The notes under the pieces were generated by a model. The model saw only the letters and a program-made list of their open reading frames with translations, made no database searches and was not told the DNA's origin. From Salinimicrobium sediminilitoris (GTDB lineage: Bacteria; Bacteroidota; Bacteroidia; Flavobacteriales; Flavobacteriaceae), in contig NZ_JAIVCC010000002.1 of the NCBI RefSeq assembly GCF_020866905.1, forward strand, positions 310,001 through 374,000: a DNA stretch of 64,000 bases, given 5' to 3'. The translations under genes were made by a program, and so were the position numbers. Position 1 is the stretch's first letter. The number at the start of each line of letters is the position of its first letter. Shown piece after piece: positions 9,098 through 17,769 of this stretch.

Positions 9098-10243
9098 ATG
9101 CAAGTTATGAGCCAGGAAACCTCCTTTAAATTACATACAATAAAAGAAGCTATTGATGACATTAGAGCCGGTAAGGTGATTATTGTTGTTGATGATGAGG
9201 ACCGGGAAAATGAAGGAGATTTCCTGGCTGCCGCCTCAAAAGTGACGCCGCAAATGATCAATTTCATGGCCACCCATGGCCGCGGACTTATTTGTGCTCC
9301 TCTTACCGAAAAGCGCTGTAAAGAGCTGCAACTGGAGATGATGGTGGGCAACAATACAGATCCTATGGAGACGGCCTTTACTATTTCTGTCGATCTCAAA
9401 GGAAAAGGGGTTACAACGGGTATTTCGGCATCAGACAGGGCTGAGACTATTAAATCTCTAATCGATCCCGAAACAAAACCTTTCGATCTTAGCAGACCGG
9501 GTCACATTTTTCCGCTTAAAGCTAAAGAAGGCGGAGTTTTAAGAAGAACCGGTCATACAGAAGCCGCAATAGATTTCGCAAGATTGGCAGGCTTTCCTCC
9601 TGCCGGAGTGATTGTAGAGATCATGAATGAAGACGGTACCATGGCAAGGCTTCCGCAACTGCTTAAAGTAGCCGAAAAATTCGATCTTAAGATCGTATCC
9701 ATTGAAGACCTTGTGGCTTACAGGATGCAACACGACTCCCTTATTGTCAAAAAAGAAGATTTTGACATTGAAACCCGTTTCGGTGCTTTTCGATTAAGAG
9801 CCTATCAACAGACTACCAACAAGCAGGTACACATTGCCCTTACCAAAGGCACCTGGAAATCTTCGGACCCCGTCCTGGTGCGTATGAATTCAACCCTTGT
9901 CAATAATGACATTTTAGGCACCCTTACCAATGATGCCGATAAGAAGCTGGATTATATGTTTAAGGCCATTAATGAGGAAGGAAAGGGAGCTATTGTATTC
10001 ATTAACCAGGAAAGCCAGTCCCTCAATCTTATCAAAAGGCTTGGAGAACTAAAAGATCTTCAGAAAGCAGGAGAAATGAAAGCTCCTCCTTTGGTGATGG
10101 ATGCAAAGGATTTTGGAATTGGAGCGCAGATCCTGCATGATCTTGAGATCCATAAAATCCGCCTCCTTTCCAATACCAAACAAACTAAAAGAGTTGGTAT
10201 GATAGGTTATGGTCTTGAAATTACAGAATACGTAAATTACTAG
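9098..10243 (+). CDS. ribB: 3,4-dihydroxy-2-butanone-4-phosphate synthase with degenerate GTP cyclohydrolase II domain
   Basis: This 381-residue protein has an intact RibB half (DDEDRENEGD, THGRGLICAPL, GGVLRRTGHTEA), which makes the four-carbon riboflavin precursor from ribulose 5-phosphate. The C-terminal half aligns with GTP cyclohydrolase II but the zinc-binding and catalytic cysteines are gone: where RibA has LVRVHSECLTGD and SLRCDC it reads LVRMNSTLVNND and LGTLTND. So it looks like RibBA with a dead RibA domain, and a separate RibA should exist elsewhere. The true start may be ATG 9107. The stop overlaps the convergent nitroreductase by four bases. Confidence 0.92.
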   Translation: MQVMSQETSFKLHTIKEAIDDIRAGKVIIVVDDEDRENEGDFLAAASKVTPQMINFMATHGRGLICAPLTEKRCKELQLEMMVGNNTDPMETAFTISVDLKGKGVTTGISASDRAETIKSLIDPETKPFDLSRPGHIFPLKAKEGGVLRRTGHTEAAIDFARLAGFPPAGVIVEIMNEDGTMARLPQLLKVAEKFDLKIVSIEDLVAYRMQHDSLIVKKEDFDIETRFGAFRLRAYQQTTNKQVHIALTKGTWKSSDPVLVRMNSTLVNNDILGTLTNDADKKLDYMFKAINEEGKGAIVFINQESQSLNLIKRLGELKDLQKAGEMKAPPLVMDAKDFGIGAQILHDLEIHKIRLLSNTKQTKRVGMIGYGLEITEYVNY

Positions 10244-10869
10244 ATCTCGATCACCGTGTCCTTTAAAGGTCTTCTCACCTTTTTTAAGGATGCAAAAAAA
10301 TCATCATCAGAGCGATAGCCTACCGGCAAAGCCAGAACGGCTTCCAGACCATACTTTTCAAGTTCAAGGATTTCGTTGTATTTCTTAGGTTCAAAACCTT
10401 CCATGGGACAGGAATCGATTCCTTCTACGGCACAAACAGTAAGTAGAGTACCTAACACAAGATATGCCTGGTGGGTAGCCCATATCTTCACTTCATCTAC
10501 AGGCTTCTGTTCAAAATCTCCAATAAGTGATTCCCTGAAGGGGTGCAGGATTTCATCGGGGGTTTTCCTAATGTCCTGAACCATTTTAAAATGCTTTTCA
10601 ATAAAGCCTTTGTCAACTGTATTCTCTATACAAATGACCAGTAGATGAGAAGCAGTTCCTATTTGCTTTTGGTTGTAAGACGCCTTCATCAGTTTATCCT
10701 GAATTTCTTTATTTTGAACCAGGACCAGCCTTAGCGGCTGCAGGCCATAAGAAGTAGCAGTAAGGTTAAAGGCAGTTTTTAAAACATCGATCTTCTCTTC
10801 GGAAACCAGTTTGTCTGGATCAAATTTTTTCACTGCATATCGCCACTTTAAGGCGGTTATACTATTCAT
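10240..10869 (-). CDS. NAD(P)H-dependent nitroreductase-family oxidoreductase
   Basis: A 209-residue FMN-dependent enzyme of the NfsB-like group. The N-terminal WRYAVKKFDP is the typical flavin-phosphate loop, TSYGLQPLRLVLV and the PMEGFEPKKY segment follow as in NfsB/dihydropteridine reductase-like enzymes. It would reduce quinones, nitro compounds or flavins in the cytoplasm; the natural substrate is unknown. It is convergent with ribB, with a four-base overlap of the ends. Confidence 0.88.
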   Translation of the reverse strand: MNSITALKWRYAVKKFDPDKLVSEEKIDVLKTAFNLTATSYGLQPLRLVLVQNKEIQDKLMKASYNQKQIGTASHLLVICIENTVDKGFIEKHFKMVQDIRKTPDEILHPFRESLIGDFEQKPVDEVKIWATHQAYLVLGTLLTVCAVEGIDSCPMEGFEPKKYNEILELEKYGLEAVLALPVGYRSDDDFFASLKKVRRPLKDTVIEI

Positions 10870-10943
10870 GCTAAAAGATTTTCACAAAGATACGCCACGC
10901 AGAGAGAGGCTGCAAATGGAAGAAACAACTGAAAAGAGGGATT

Positions 10944-11069
10944 CTAGAAGTTGTTGCGTTTTTGTTCCCTCCGGTCCCGGTAAAGATTGTATATCCTCCG
11001 GATCAAAAATCCGGTTACAATCAGGACAACCAGGATTTCGAGCCCTAACATTAAATAGAATACTGTCAT
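10944..11069 (-). CDS. Possible 41-residue single-pass membrane protein
   Basis: An ATG at 11069 opens a frame of 41 codons: a hydrophobic stretch (LGLEILVVLIVTGFLI) followed by a strongly basic tail (RRIYNLYRDRREQKRNNF). This positive-inside pattern is typical of small membrane proteins and is hard to get by chance, but the region also has longer frames in other phases and no clear ribosome binding site. I do not recognise a family. Confidence 0.4.
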   Translation of the reverse strand: MTVFYLMLGLEILVVLIVTGFLIRRIYNLYRDRREQKRNNF

Positions 11070-11300
11070 AGAGGAGATTTACAGGACCCATAAGGACCAA
11101 TTGTCAAAACTACCTTAAATGCTTGTTAAAGATTACCGTTAAAGACACAACAAATACAACTTATAACACAACTTTAAATAGATGATCTTCAAAAAAATCC
11201 TAAGTTTAGAACGTTTGGTCTATAAAGGTTGAACAGATAATAGTTACCAGTAGCATGTAACGCTGATAAATAATAACATAACAAGATTTATTTTTTTAAA

Positions 11301-12347
11301 ATGGAAATTTTTGTAAAAGCTCTTCCTGTGGAAGAGATTATAGAAAGTTTATCGAAGCAGCTTAACACCCCAATTCAAAGAGATGGTGGAGAACTTATCA
11401 TTGACTTACCCGAAAAATGGGGCAAGGGATTTATAAGAGGAACCAGTTTCAACTGGGGAATTGGGGTTATTGAATACAATGTAACCTTCTTTAAAGATGT
11501 TGAGATCCACTTCACGATCAATCAAACTCACCCTTTAAAATTTATATTTTGTTCAGAAGGCAGGGTGAGACATGGTTTTGAAGAAAATGACGATGTACAC
11601 AACATAGATACTTACCAAAATGTAATTGTTTCCAGTAGTGGCCATAACGGGCATGTCCTGTTATTTAAGGCTAATGAAACCTCCCATGTCTTCAGTTTGG
11701 AGATCATAAGAGAAGAATTCAACCAGAGGAAGAATTTTGATTATAAAGACATGGATCCACAGTTACAGCGCTTGTTTCAGGATAACAATGCCGAAGAATT
11801 ATTCTTTTATCAGGGGAACTACAGCATTCAGGCAGCCGATATTGTGGAATCCATAGCCCATAAAGAACATACTGGATTTTTGCGGTTAATTTTTCTGGAG
11901 GCTAAAGTTTATGAAATGCTCGCAAAGCAAATCAGTCAGTTTACCGATGATCAACAAAATGGACATAAAGCCATCCTGTTAAGAAGAAGCGATGTTGAAA
12001 AGGTGAAGAATGCTGTAGAAATAATAAATCGGGATCTTAATCAGAATTATTCTGTAGACCATTTGGCAAAGGAGGTAGGTACTAACGTGAATAAGTTACA
12101 GGAAGGATTTAAATACATGTTTGACCTTACTGTTAACAAATACATTCAGCAGGTAAAACTAGAAGCAGCCAAAGAATTATTGACAGAATCTGATCATAAT
12201 ATTTCCCAGATTGTAGGGCAAATTGGCCTCAATAACCGCAGTTATTTTTCTAAGATCTTTAAGGAGAAATACGGGGTGAGCCCAAAATATTTCCTTAATC
12301 ATAAATTTCCAGACAGCGAAAATAACGGGGATAGCGAGGAAGATTGA
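11301..12347 (+). CDS. AraC-family transcriptional regulator
   Basis: A 348-residue protein whose last ~100 residues are an AraC double helix-turn-helix: VDHLAKEVGTNVNKLQEGFKYMF (first) and ISQIVGQIGLNNRSYFSKIFKEKYG (second, with the conserved SYFSKIFKEKYGVSPKYF). The first ~220 residues form a cupin-like sensor region of unknown ligand. It probably controls neighbouring or distant genes in response to a small molecule; no target can be named. The start at 11301 follows an AT-rich leader. Confidence 0.88.
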   Translation: MEIFVKALPVEEIIESLSKQLNTPIQRDGGELIIDLPEKWGKGFIRGTSFNWGIGVIEYNVTFFKDVEIHFTINQTHPLKFIFCSEGRVRHGFEENDDVHNIDTYQNVIVSSSGHNGHVLLFKANETSHVFSLEIIREEFNQRKNFDYKDMDPQLQRLFQDNNAEELFFYQGNYSIQAADIVESIAHKEHTGFLRLIFLEAKVYEMLAKQISQFTDDQQNGHKAILLRRSDVEKVKNAVEIINRDLNQNYSVDHLAKEVGTNVNKLQEGFKYMFDLTVNKYIQQVKLEAAKELLTESDHNISQIVGQIGLNNRSYFSKIFKEKYGVSPKYFLNHKFPDSENNGDSEED

Positions 12348-12349
12348 TT

Positions 12350-14773
12350 TTAACCCGCCAATGCGTCGAGAGCCTTTTCAATGTCGATACCATTCCCAAG
12401 CACCGGCTTAAATAAATCCGGTTTTTGTTCAATTCGGTCCGGCATTGTTTTTATTGTAAAATCTCTCATATCCAGCCCCGATTTTACCTCATCCCATTCC
12501 AGGGGTGCCGAGACAGTCGCTCCCGGTTTGGGACGTGCGCAATATGGTGCTGCCAGGGTTTGCCCTTTCCTGTTTTGAAGAAAATCCAGGTAAATTTTCC
12601 CTTTCCTTTTCTTCACATTCCTTTCCATAGACGTCAAATCGGGCAGTTGCTCGTTGATAAAATAGCAGAGTATTTTAGTGAAATCCCGCGCTTCATCATA
12701 AGTGTACTTCGCCCCCAAAGGAATGTAAATGTGTATCCCGCTGGAGCCGGATGTCTTGGCATAACCCGTAATTTTTGCTTTATCCAGCACTTCATGAGCT
12801 ACCTGTGCCACCTCAATTACCTGCTCAAAAGTGTTTTTTTCTGAAGGGTCAATATCTATAACTGTAAAATCGGGATTAAGAAGGTTCTGGACTCTTGAGT
12901 TCCAGGGATTAATTTCGATACATCCCAGGTTTGCCATGTATATAAGACTAGCTTCATTCTGGCACATGATATATTCCAATTCCTTGTTGTTATGCTTGGA
13001 AAAAATTTTGGTTGATTCAAGCCAGTGGGGAAAAATACCGGCTGTATCTTTTTGATAAAATCCTTCTCCCGTTATTCCATTAGGATGCCGGTGTAAGTTT
13101 TGAGGACGATCCTTCAAAAATGGCAAAATGGTATCGGCTATTTTAAGGTAATAATCAATAAGATCATACTTTCGAAAACCCGATTCGGGCCAGTAGACCT
13201 TGTCTAAATTGCTTATAGGAACCGAGATCCCTCCTATTTCAAGAGCATCTCCTTCTTTTTTAGCCGCAGGTTTCTTTTTAGGAACTTTTATTGTTTTTTC
13301 TTTAGTGATCTCCTTCGGAAGCTTATCCATGCGCAAACCTTTAAAAGAAGGATGTCGCATGTGTCCCGAGTGGGTCCATTCAGAAAAATTCACTTCACAT
13401 ATTAGCTCCGGAACAAGCCAGGTTGCGGTCCGGCCTTTGAGAGCAGGCTTTTTTTTAAAAGGCTTCGCTTCGGTCACTAAACTTTGAAAACTTTCATAAA
13501 GATCTTTCTTATCCTGTTCACTAAAACCGGTGCCGCAGTTGCCAATATAAACCAGGTCTTCACCTTTATGCATTCCCAGGATAAGGGAGCCAAACGGGCC
13601 GCCGCTATCAGAATCTGTATACCCGCATATCAACGCTTCCTGACTTTCAAAAGCTTTTATCTTTAACCATTTATCACTTCGGGAGCCGGGGATGTATTGA
13701 GAATCGGCCTTTTTGGCAATCACCCCTTCCATTCCCATCTCTACCGCCTGTTCAAAAAAGGCCTTTCCCATACTCTCAACATGATCACAGTAATACACCT
13801 GCGGAATATCTTCAATGACCTCCGGAAGCAGACTTTTCCTTTCGGTAAGGGGAAGGTGCATGATATTATGGCCATTTAAATAAAGGAGATCAAAAACATA
13901 ATACCTGAGTTCTCCTGAAGGTTCTTTCTGGTAATTCTGAAGTTTCTGAAAAACCGGTTTTCCGGTTTCATCAAGCGCAACCACTTCCCCATCCAGGATC
14001 ACATCGTGAGGAACAGCTTTTAAATGTTCATATAATTCTTTGAATTTGGTCTTAAAGGAAATCCCGTTTCGGGAATAGAAATCCACCTTTCCTTTTTGAA
14101 TATTGGCTAAAGCTCTGTAACCATCCCATTTCAACTCATAGATCCAGTTAGCTTTATTAAAGATCTCGGGAGCTTTGGTAGCCAGCATAGGTTTTACCAG
14201 CTCCGTAACTTCCAGCTGCTTCACTTTTTCGGAAGCAGCGTGATCACTGAGATTTTCGGCATCGTAATCTAAGTCTGTGGAGAAGTCATCACTTTTTTTG
14301 ATAAGAAGCCATTGATTGTCCTTTTCTCCTCCCCTTCGGGTATGAACCAGCGCAAAAGTTCCTTTGATCTTAGTGCCGAAAAATGTGATTTTAAGATCTC
14401 CATTTTTCATCATTTTTAAAAGGTCTTTCTCGTCGCCACCTCCCGAGGCTTCATAAGTCCCTTCATCCCAAATGCTCATCTCCCCCGCTCCGTAATTGCC
14501 TTTTGGTATAGTACCGTGAAAGCTGAGATATTTTATGGGATGATCCTCAGTCTGGATCGCCAGGCGTTTATCTACAGGGTTCATAGAAGGTCCTTTGGGT
14601 ACCGCCCAACTCTTAAGTACCCCTTCCATTTCAAGGCGCAGGTCATAATGTAATCGGGTAGCCCTATGTCGCTGAATCACAAACCGAAGCCGACCCTTGT
14701 TTTTTTCGTAAGCAGCATCAGGTTCGGGAGTTTTAGAAAAATTCCGTTTTTTGATATACTCGTCCAGTGCCAT
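12350..14773 (-). CDS. ligD: Multifunctional ATP-dependent DNA ligase D
   Basis: This 807-residue enzyme performs bacterial non-homologous end joining. Domain order is phosphoesterase (1-165, with HYDLRLEMEGVLKSWAVP and HPIKYLSFHGTIP), ligase (about 190-500, nucleotidyl Lys215 in ELKWDGYR, and DGEVVALD), then polymerase/primase (about 520-800, with NLDKVYWPESG and FTVIDIDPSE carrying the catalytic Asp pair). A basic linker (KVPKKKPAAKKEG) separates ligase and polymerase. The gene starts one base after the ku stop, so ku-ligD form an operon. All three domains look complete. Confidence 0.96.
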   Translation of the reverse strand: MALDEYIKKRNFSKTPEPDAAYEKNKGRLRFVIQRHRATRLHYDLRLEMEGVLKSWAVPKGPSMNPVDKRLAIQTEDHPIKYLSFHGTIPKGNYGAGEMSIWDEGTYEASGGGDEKDLLKMMKNGDLKITFFGTKIKGTFALVHTRRGGEKDNQWLLIKKSDDFSTDLDYDAENLSDHAASEKVKQLEVTELVKPMLATKAPEIFNKANWIYELKWDGYRALANIQKGKVDFYSRNGISFKTKFKELYEHLKAVPHDVILDGEVVALDETGKPVFQKLQNYQKEPSGELRYYVFDLLYLNGHNIMHLPLTERKSLLPEVIEDIPQVYYCDHVESMGKAFFEQAVEMGMEGVIAKKADSQYIPGSRSDKWLKIKAFESQEALICGYTDSDSGGPFGSLILGMHKGEDLVYIGNCGTGFSEQDKKDLYESFQSLVTEAKPFKKKPALKGRTATWLVPELICEVNFSEWTHSGHMRHPSFKGLRMDKLPKEITKEKTIKVPKKKPAAKKEGDALEIGGISVPISNLDKVYWPESGFRKYDLIDYYLKIADTILPFLKDRPQNLHRHPNGITGEGFYQKDTAGIFPHWLESTKIFSKHNNKELEYIMCQNEASLIYMANLGCIEINPWNSRVQNLLNPDFTVIDIDPSEKNTFEQVIEVAQVAHEVLDKAKITGYAKTSGSSGIHIYIPLGAKYTYDEARDFTKILCYFINEQLPDLTSMERNVKKRKGKIYLDFLQNRKGQTLAAPYCARPKPGATVSAPLEWDEVKSGLDMRDFTIKTMPDRIEQKPDLFKPVLGNGIDIEKALDALAG

Positions 14774-15553
14774 TTAGGAAGCTTTGCTTTTTTTCTTCTT
14801 TTTGTCCAGGCTGGCTTTAAGCTGCGCCATAAGATCTGTAGCCGGAGTGGCTTTTGATTCGAATTTTTCAGTCCTGGTCTTTTTACCGCCGGTTTTGGCT
14901 TTAATGATCTTTAAGAGTTGATCGTTGTAAACATCCTTATATTTTTCGAAGTCAAACTCAGAGGTATATTGTTCAATAAGAGACCTGGCCATATCGATCT
15001 CTTTTTTTGAAACTTTGGTATCGGGTAGTTTTAATTCTGAAGGATCGCGTATCTCATCTGCAAACCTTATCACATGAAGCACCAGCGCATCTTTGTAAAC
15101 TCCTACCAGGCTTAGGTTTTCCTTGGCGCGCATCACAAAGGTCGCAACGCCCAGTTTACCGGTTTCTTTTAATGCAGCTTTTAATAAATTATAAGATTTC
15201 TCACCGTCCTTTTGCGGTTCCAGGAAATAAGGTTTCTTAAAAAGCACATCGGCCACATCTTTTTCCTCAATGAATTCCTCAATATCAATAGTTCGGGATT
15301 TCTTCATGTTCGCCTTATCAAAATCCTCTTTTTCAAGAATGGTATAAGTATCATCCTGTTTATAACCTTTCACTATATCCTTCCACTCTACTTCCTCTCC
15401 TGTTGCTTCATTGACCCTTTTATACCTTATCCTGGCATGGTCATTCTTGTCGAGCATGTCCAGATCGAGTTTTCGCTCCTCACTGCCCGAATACATTTTA
15501 ATGGGGATTGTTACCAGTCCAAAGCTTATTGATCCATTCCAGATAGACCTCAT
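14774..15553 (-). CDS. ku: Ku DNA end-binding protein
   Basis: A 259-residue bacterial Ku homodimer subunit starting MRSIWNGSISFGLVTIPIKMY, the standard Ku N-terminus. Ku threads onto double-strand break ends and recruits LigD. The core beta-barrel runs to about residue 220 and a Lys-rich tail (LKASLDKKKKKSK) follows, as is common in Ku proteins where it contacts DNA. It lies directly upstream of ligD in the same operon. Length and motifs are normal. Confidence 0.96.
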   Translation of the reverse strand: MRSIWNGSISFGLVTIPIKMYSGSEERKLDLDMLDKNDHARIRYKRVNEATGEEVEWKDIVKGYKQDDTYTILEKEDFDKANMKKSRTIDIEEFIEEKDVADVLFKKPYFLEPQKDGEKSYNLLKAALKETGKLGVATFVMRAKENLSLVGVYKDALVLHVIRFADEIRDPSELKLPDTKVSKKEIDMARSLIEQYTSEFDFEKYKDVYNDQLLKIIKAKTGGKKTRTEKFESKATPATDLMAQLKASLDKKKKKSKAS

Positions 15554-15700
15554 ATCATGTGAATTTTAGATGATTCTCTACAAGATACCCGATTTTTCAA
15601 TCATTCCCGAGGGATTAGCATTGTCTTAACGATACCTGAAGCTTTTGCAATAAGGCACGTTAAGGTTTTAGGAAAAAGTCGCTAAAGCTTTCTTAATGAT

Positions 15701-15732
15701 TTTGTTGTGACACGAAAAAGAAATTATCTTAG
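15701..15732 (+). promoter_or_regulatory. Promoter of the SDR gene
   Basis: TTTG at 15701-15704 and TATCTTAG at 15725-15732 are separated by 20 bases, an almost perfect Bacteroidota promoter. It directs transcription to the SDR gene at 15779. Confidence 0.75.
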
Positions 15733-15778
15733 AAAAAGGCATTTTTTGCCCCCCATTTTATTAATACTTAAAAACGAA

Positions 15779-16642
15779 ATGAAGATGAAAAGACTTGAAA
15801 ACAAAGTAGCGATAGTTACCGGTGGCGCAACAGGAATTGGGGAGGCAATTTCCAAAAAATTCGCAGCCGAAGGCGCTAGCGTTCTGGTAGTGGGAATGCC
15901 CCAGGACCCAGTAAAGGATGTGATAAGTGATTTGAAAAAGTCCAAAGCTAAAGCTATTGGTTTTTCTGCCGATATATCTTCTGAAGAAAATGCGAAAGAA
16001 GCAATCGAAACAGCCATTAAGCACTTCGGCCGTATCGACATTTTAATAAATAACGCCGGAGTTTATCCTGAAGCAAATACTATAGATGAATTCTCTACCG
16101 AAGCTTTTGACAACCTTCTGAAAAATAACCTTAGAACGGCATTTTTGATGACCAAATATGCGGTTCCACATCTCAAAAAATATAGAGGTTGCATAGTTTC
16201 TGCAGGTTCAGAAGCCGGGAAAATTGGAATCCCTAATGTTTCTCCATATGGAGGTACGAAAGGCTTTATGCACGCCTTTATGAAAGGAGTCGCAGCAGAG
16301 CAGGCGAAAAATGGAATAAGAGTGAACTGCCTTGCTCCAGGCCCTATAGACACAGCCTGGACACACAAAGAGATCAGTGACATAACCAAAAAAATGGAAA
16401 AGCAAATGATGAGTGCCACTCCTTTAGGTCGTCGTGGTACTCCGGAAGAGATTGCGAATGTTTACCTCTTCCTGGCATCAAATGAAGCTTCTTATATCAC
16501 AGGTGCAGTCTATTCTGTCGATGGCGGAATTACCATTGGAAAAGGACCTGTGGGAGATGAAGTTCCATCAAAACTAAAAAAAGAACCAAAAGGAAGTTTG
16601 AACCTTAAACATCAAATGGACGGCGCTACTAACCTTAGATAA
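15779..16642 (+). CDS. SDR-family NAD(P)-dependent oxidoreductase
   Basis: A 287-residue short-chain dehydrogenase. The Rossmann motif is TGGATGIG, NNAG is present, and the catalytic Tyr and Lys are in SPYGGTKG (YxxxK). The C-terminal extension with basic and Pro residues (VPSKLKKEPKGS) is like that of the YhdF/glucose-dehydrogenase-like stress SDRs. The start ATG 15779 is placed by the promoter; an upstream in-frame extension covers the promoter and is not used. It is followed after nine bases by a flavodoxin-like gene, so the two are one operon. Substrate unknown. Confidence 0.9.
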   Translation: MKMKRLENKVAIVTGGATGIGEAISKKFAAEGASVLVVGMPQDPVKDVISDLKKSKAKAIGFSADISSEENAKEAIETAIKHFGRIDILINNAGVYPEANTIDEFSTEAFDNLLKNNLRTAFLMTKYAVPHLKKYRGCIVSAGSEAGKIGIPNVSPYGGTKGFMHAFMKGVAAEQAKNGIRVNCLAPGPIDTAWTHKEISDITKKMEKQMMSATPLGRRGTPEEIANVYLFLASNEASYITGAVYSVDGGITIGKGPVGDEVPSKLKKEPKGSLNLKHQMDGATNLR

Positions 16643-16651
16643 AATATAAAA

Positions 16652-17305
16652 ATGGCTTTAAAAGCAATCTTTTTAAACTGTACACTCAAAAAATCACCCG
16701 AAACTTCAAATACCGCAGCCTTCATAGGGCAGGCCCAGAAAATATTTGCCGGGCTGGATGTTGAAACCGAAGAAGTAAGGGTAGTAGATCACAATGTAAA
16801 ATTCGGAAATTCTTCAGACGAAGGCAAAGGGGACGACTGGCCAAATATCCTCCAAAAAGTAAAGGAAAGTGATATCATGATCATCGCTACTCCTATTTGG
16901 AGGGGAGACAGAAGTGCAGTCGCTAAACTTGTAGCCGAAAGATTTGACGGCATCTGGGAGGAAGCCGATGAAGATACAGGTCGTTATCCCACTTTTAATA
17001 AAGTTGGAGGAGTAATGGTAGATGGAAATGAAGATGGCGCTAAAAAAGCCATTTCAAGTATCTGTTTTGATCTTTCTGAACACGGTTTTACTATTCCGGT
17101 AAACGCTTTTAGTTATTACGTTGGAAAGGCAGGACCAGGGCCCGCTTATATCGAGGCGAAGGGAGATGAACATTTTTTCACCAACCGAAACCTTTACCAC
17201 ATGGTGCACAATATGGTGCATCTTGCCAAAGTGCTAAAGGAAATTCCTTACGACACCAACATTAATGATTTGAATAAAAAGGCAGAAAAAATAAGTAATT
17301 CCTAA
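16652..17305 (+). CDS. Flavodoxin-like / NADPH-dependent FMN reductase-family protein
   Basis: A 217-residue cytoplasmic flavoprotein with the flavodoxin fold: a first strand and phosphate loop (AIFLNCTLKKSPETSNT), then IIATPIWRGDRSA, the WrbA/NADPH-FMN-reductase flavin-binding region. It lies nine bases after the SDR gene and 24 before a holin-like membrane protein, giving a three-gene unit of stress-type character. The electron donor and acceptor cannot be told. Confidence 0.82.
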   Translation: MALKAIFLNCTLKKSPETSNTAAFIGQAQKIFAGLDVETEEVRVVDHNVKFGNSSDEGKGDDWPNILQKVKESDIMIIATPIWRGDRSAVAKLVAERFDGIWEEADEDTGRYPTFNKVGGVMVDGNEDGAKKAISSICFDLSEHGFTIPVNAFSYYVGKAGPGPAYIEAKGDEHFFTNRNLYHMVHNMVHLAKVLKEIPYDTNINDLNKKAEKISNS

Positions 17306-17329
17306 GACTAACTATAAAAACCAACCACT

Positions 17330-17686
17330 ATGCTTGACTGGCTCATACATGTCATTATTGATGCTGCTGTACTTTTGATCGCAGCAAAAATGTTACCCAA
17401 AGTAGAACTAAAAGGCTGGAAAACAGCTATTCTTGTTGCGCTTTTAATTGGAGTGTTGAGCTTCTTTTTAAGCTGGATCCTCACCGTGGTTCTCAATATT
17501 GCCACTCTCGGAATCTTTTACTTCCTCGGCCTTGGTTTTATCACCAGGATCGTGGCATATGCGATCATCATTGAACTGGCCGATAAACTGAGTACTGGTT
17601 TTAAAACCCATGGATTTATGCCATCCCTTTGGCTGGCTATTATCATAGCAATTGTAGGTTCCCTTGTGGACTGGATTATTCTATAG
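17330..17686 (+). CDS. Phage holin superfamily IV-like membrane protein
   Basis: A 118-residue protein with four membrane helices and the motif FYFLGLGFITRIVAYAIIIELAD, which resembles the mycobacterial-phage holin superfamily IV (phage_holin_4_2). In bacteria such proteins are common housekeeping membrane proteins and need not be holins. It is the last gene before the terminator at 17708. Function unknown. Confidence 0.72.
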   Translation: MLDWLIHVIIDAAVLLIAAKMLPKVELKGWKTAILVALLIGVLSFFLSWILTVVLNIATLGIFYFLGLGFITRIVAYAIIIELADKLSTGFKTHGFMPSLWLAIIIAIVGSLVDWIIL

Positions 17687-17707
17687 CACCAATATATCAA
17701 AAGATAA

Positions 17708-17739
17708 AAAAACCACGGCGCAACAGCTCCGTGGTTTTT
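17708..17739 (+). terminator. Intrinsic terminator after the SDR operon
   Basis: AAACCACGG pairs with CCGTGGTTT around CGCAACAGCT and is followed by T residues. The A run before it would let it serve the convergent gene as well. Confidence 0.88.
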
Positions 17740-17769
17740 TCATGATTTTCAAGAAACCTTAGACTCCAA

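Noticed and set aside
10882-11100. 72-residue minus-strand frame (MVLMGPVNLLYDS...)
   Set aside because: It overlaps the better 41-residue membrane-protein frame, has no plausible hydrophobic or domain pattern, and lacks support.
17330-17686. Phage holin
   Set aside because: The family name is historical; no lysis genes are near and the gene sits in a housekeeping-like operon.
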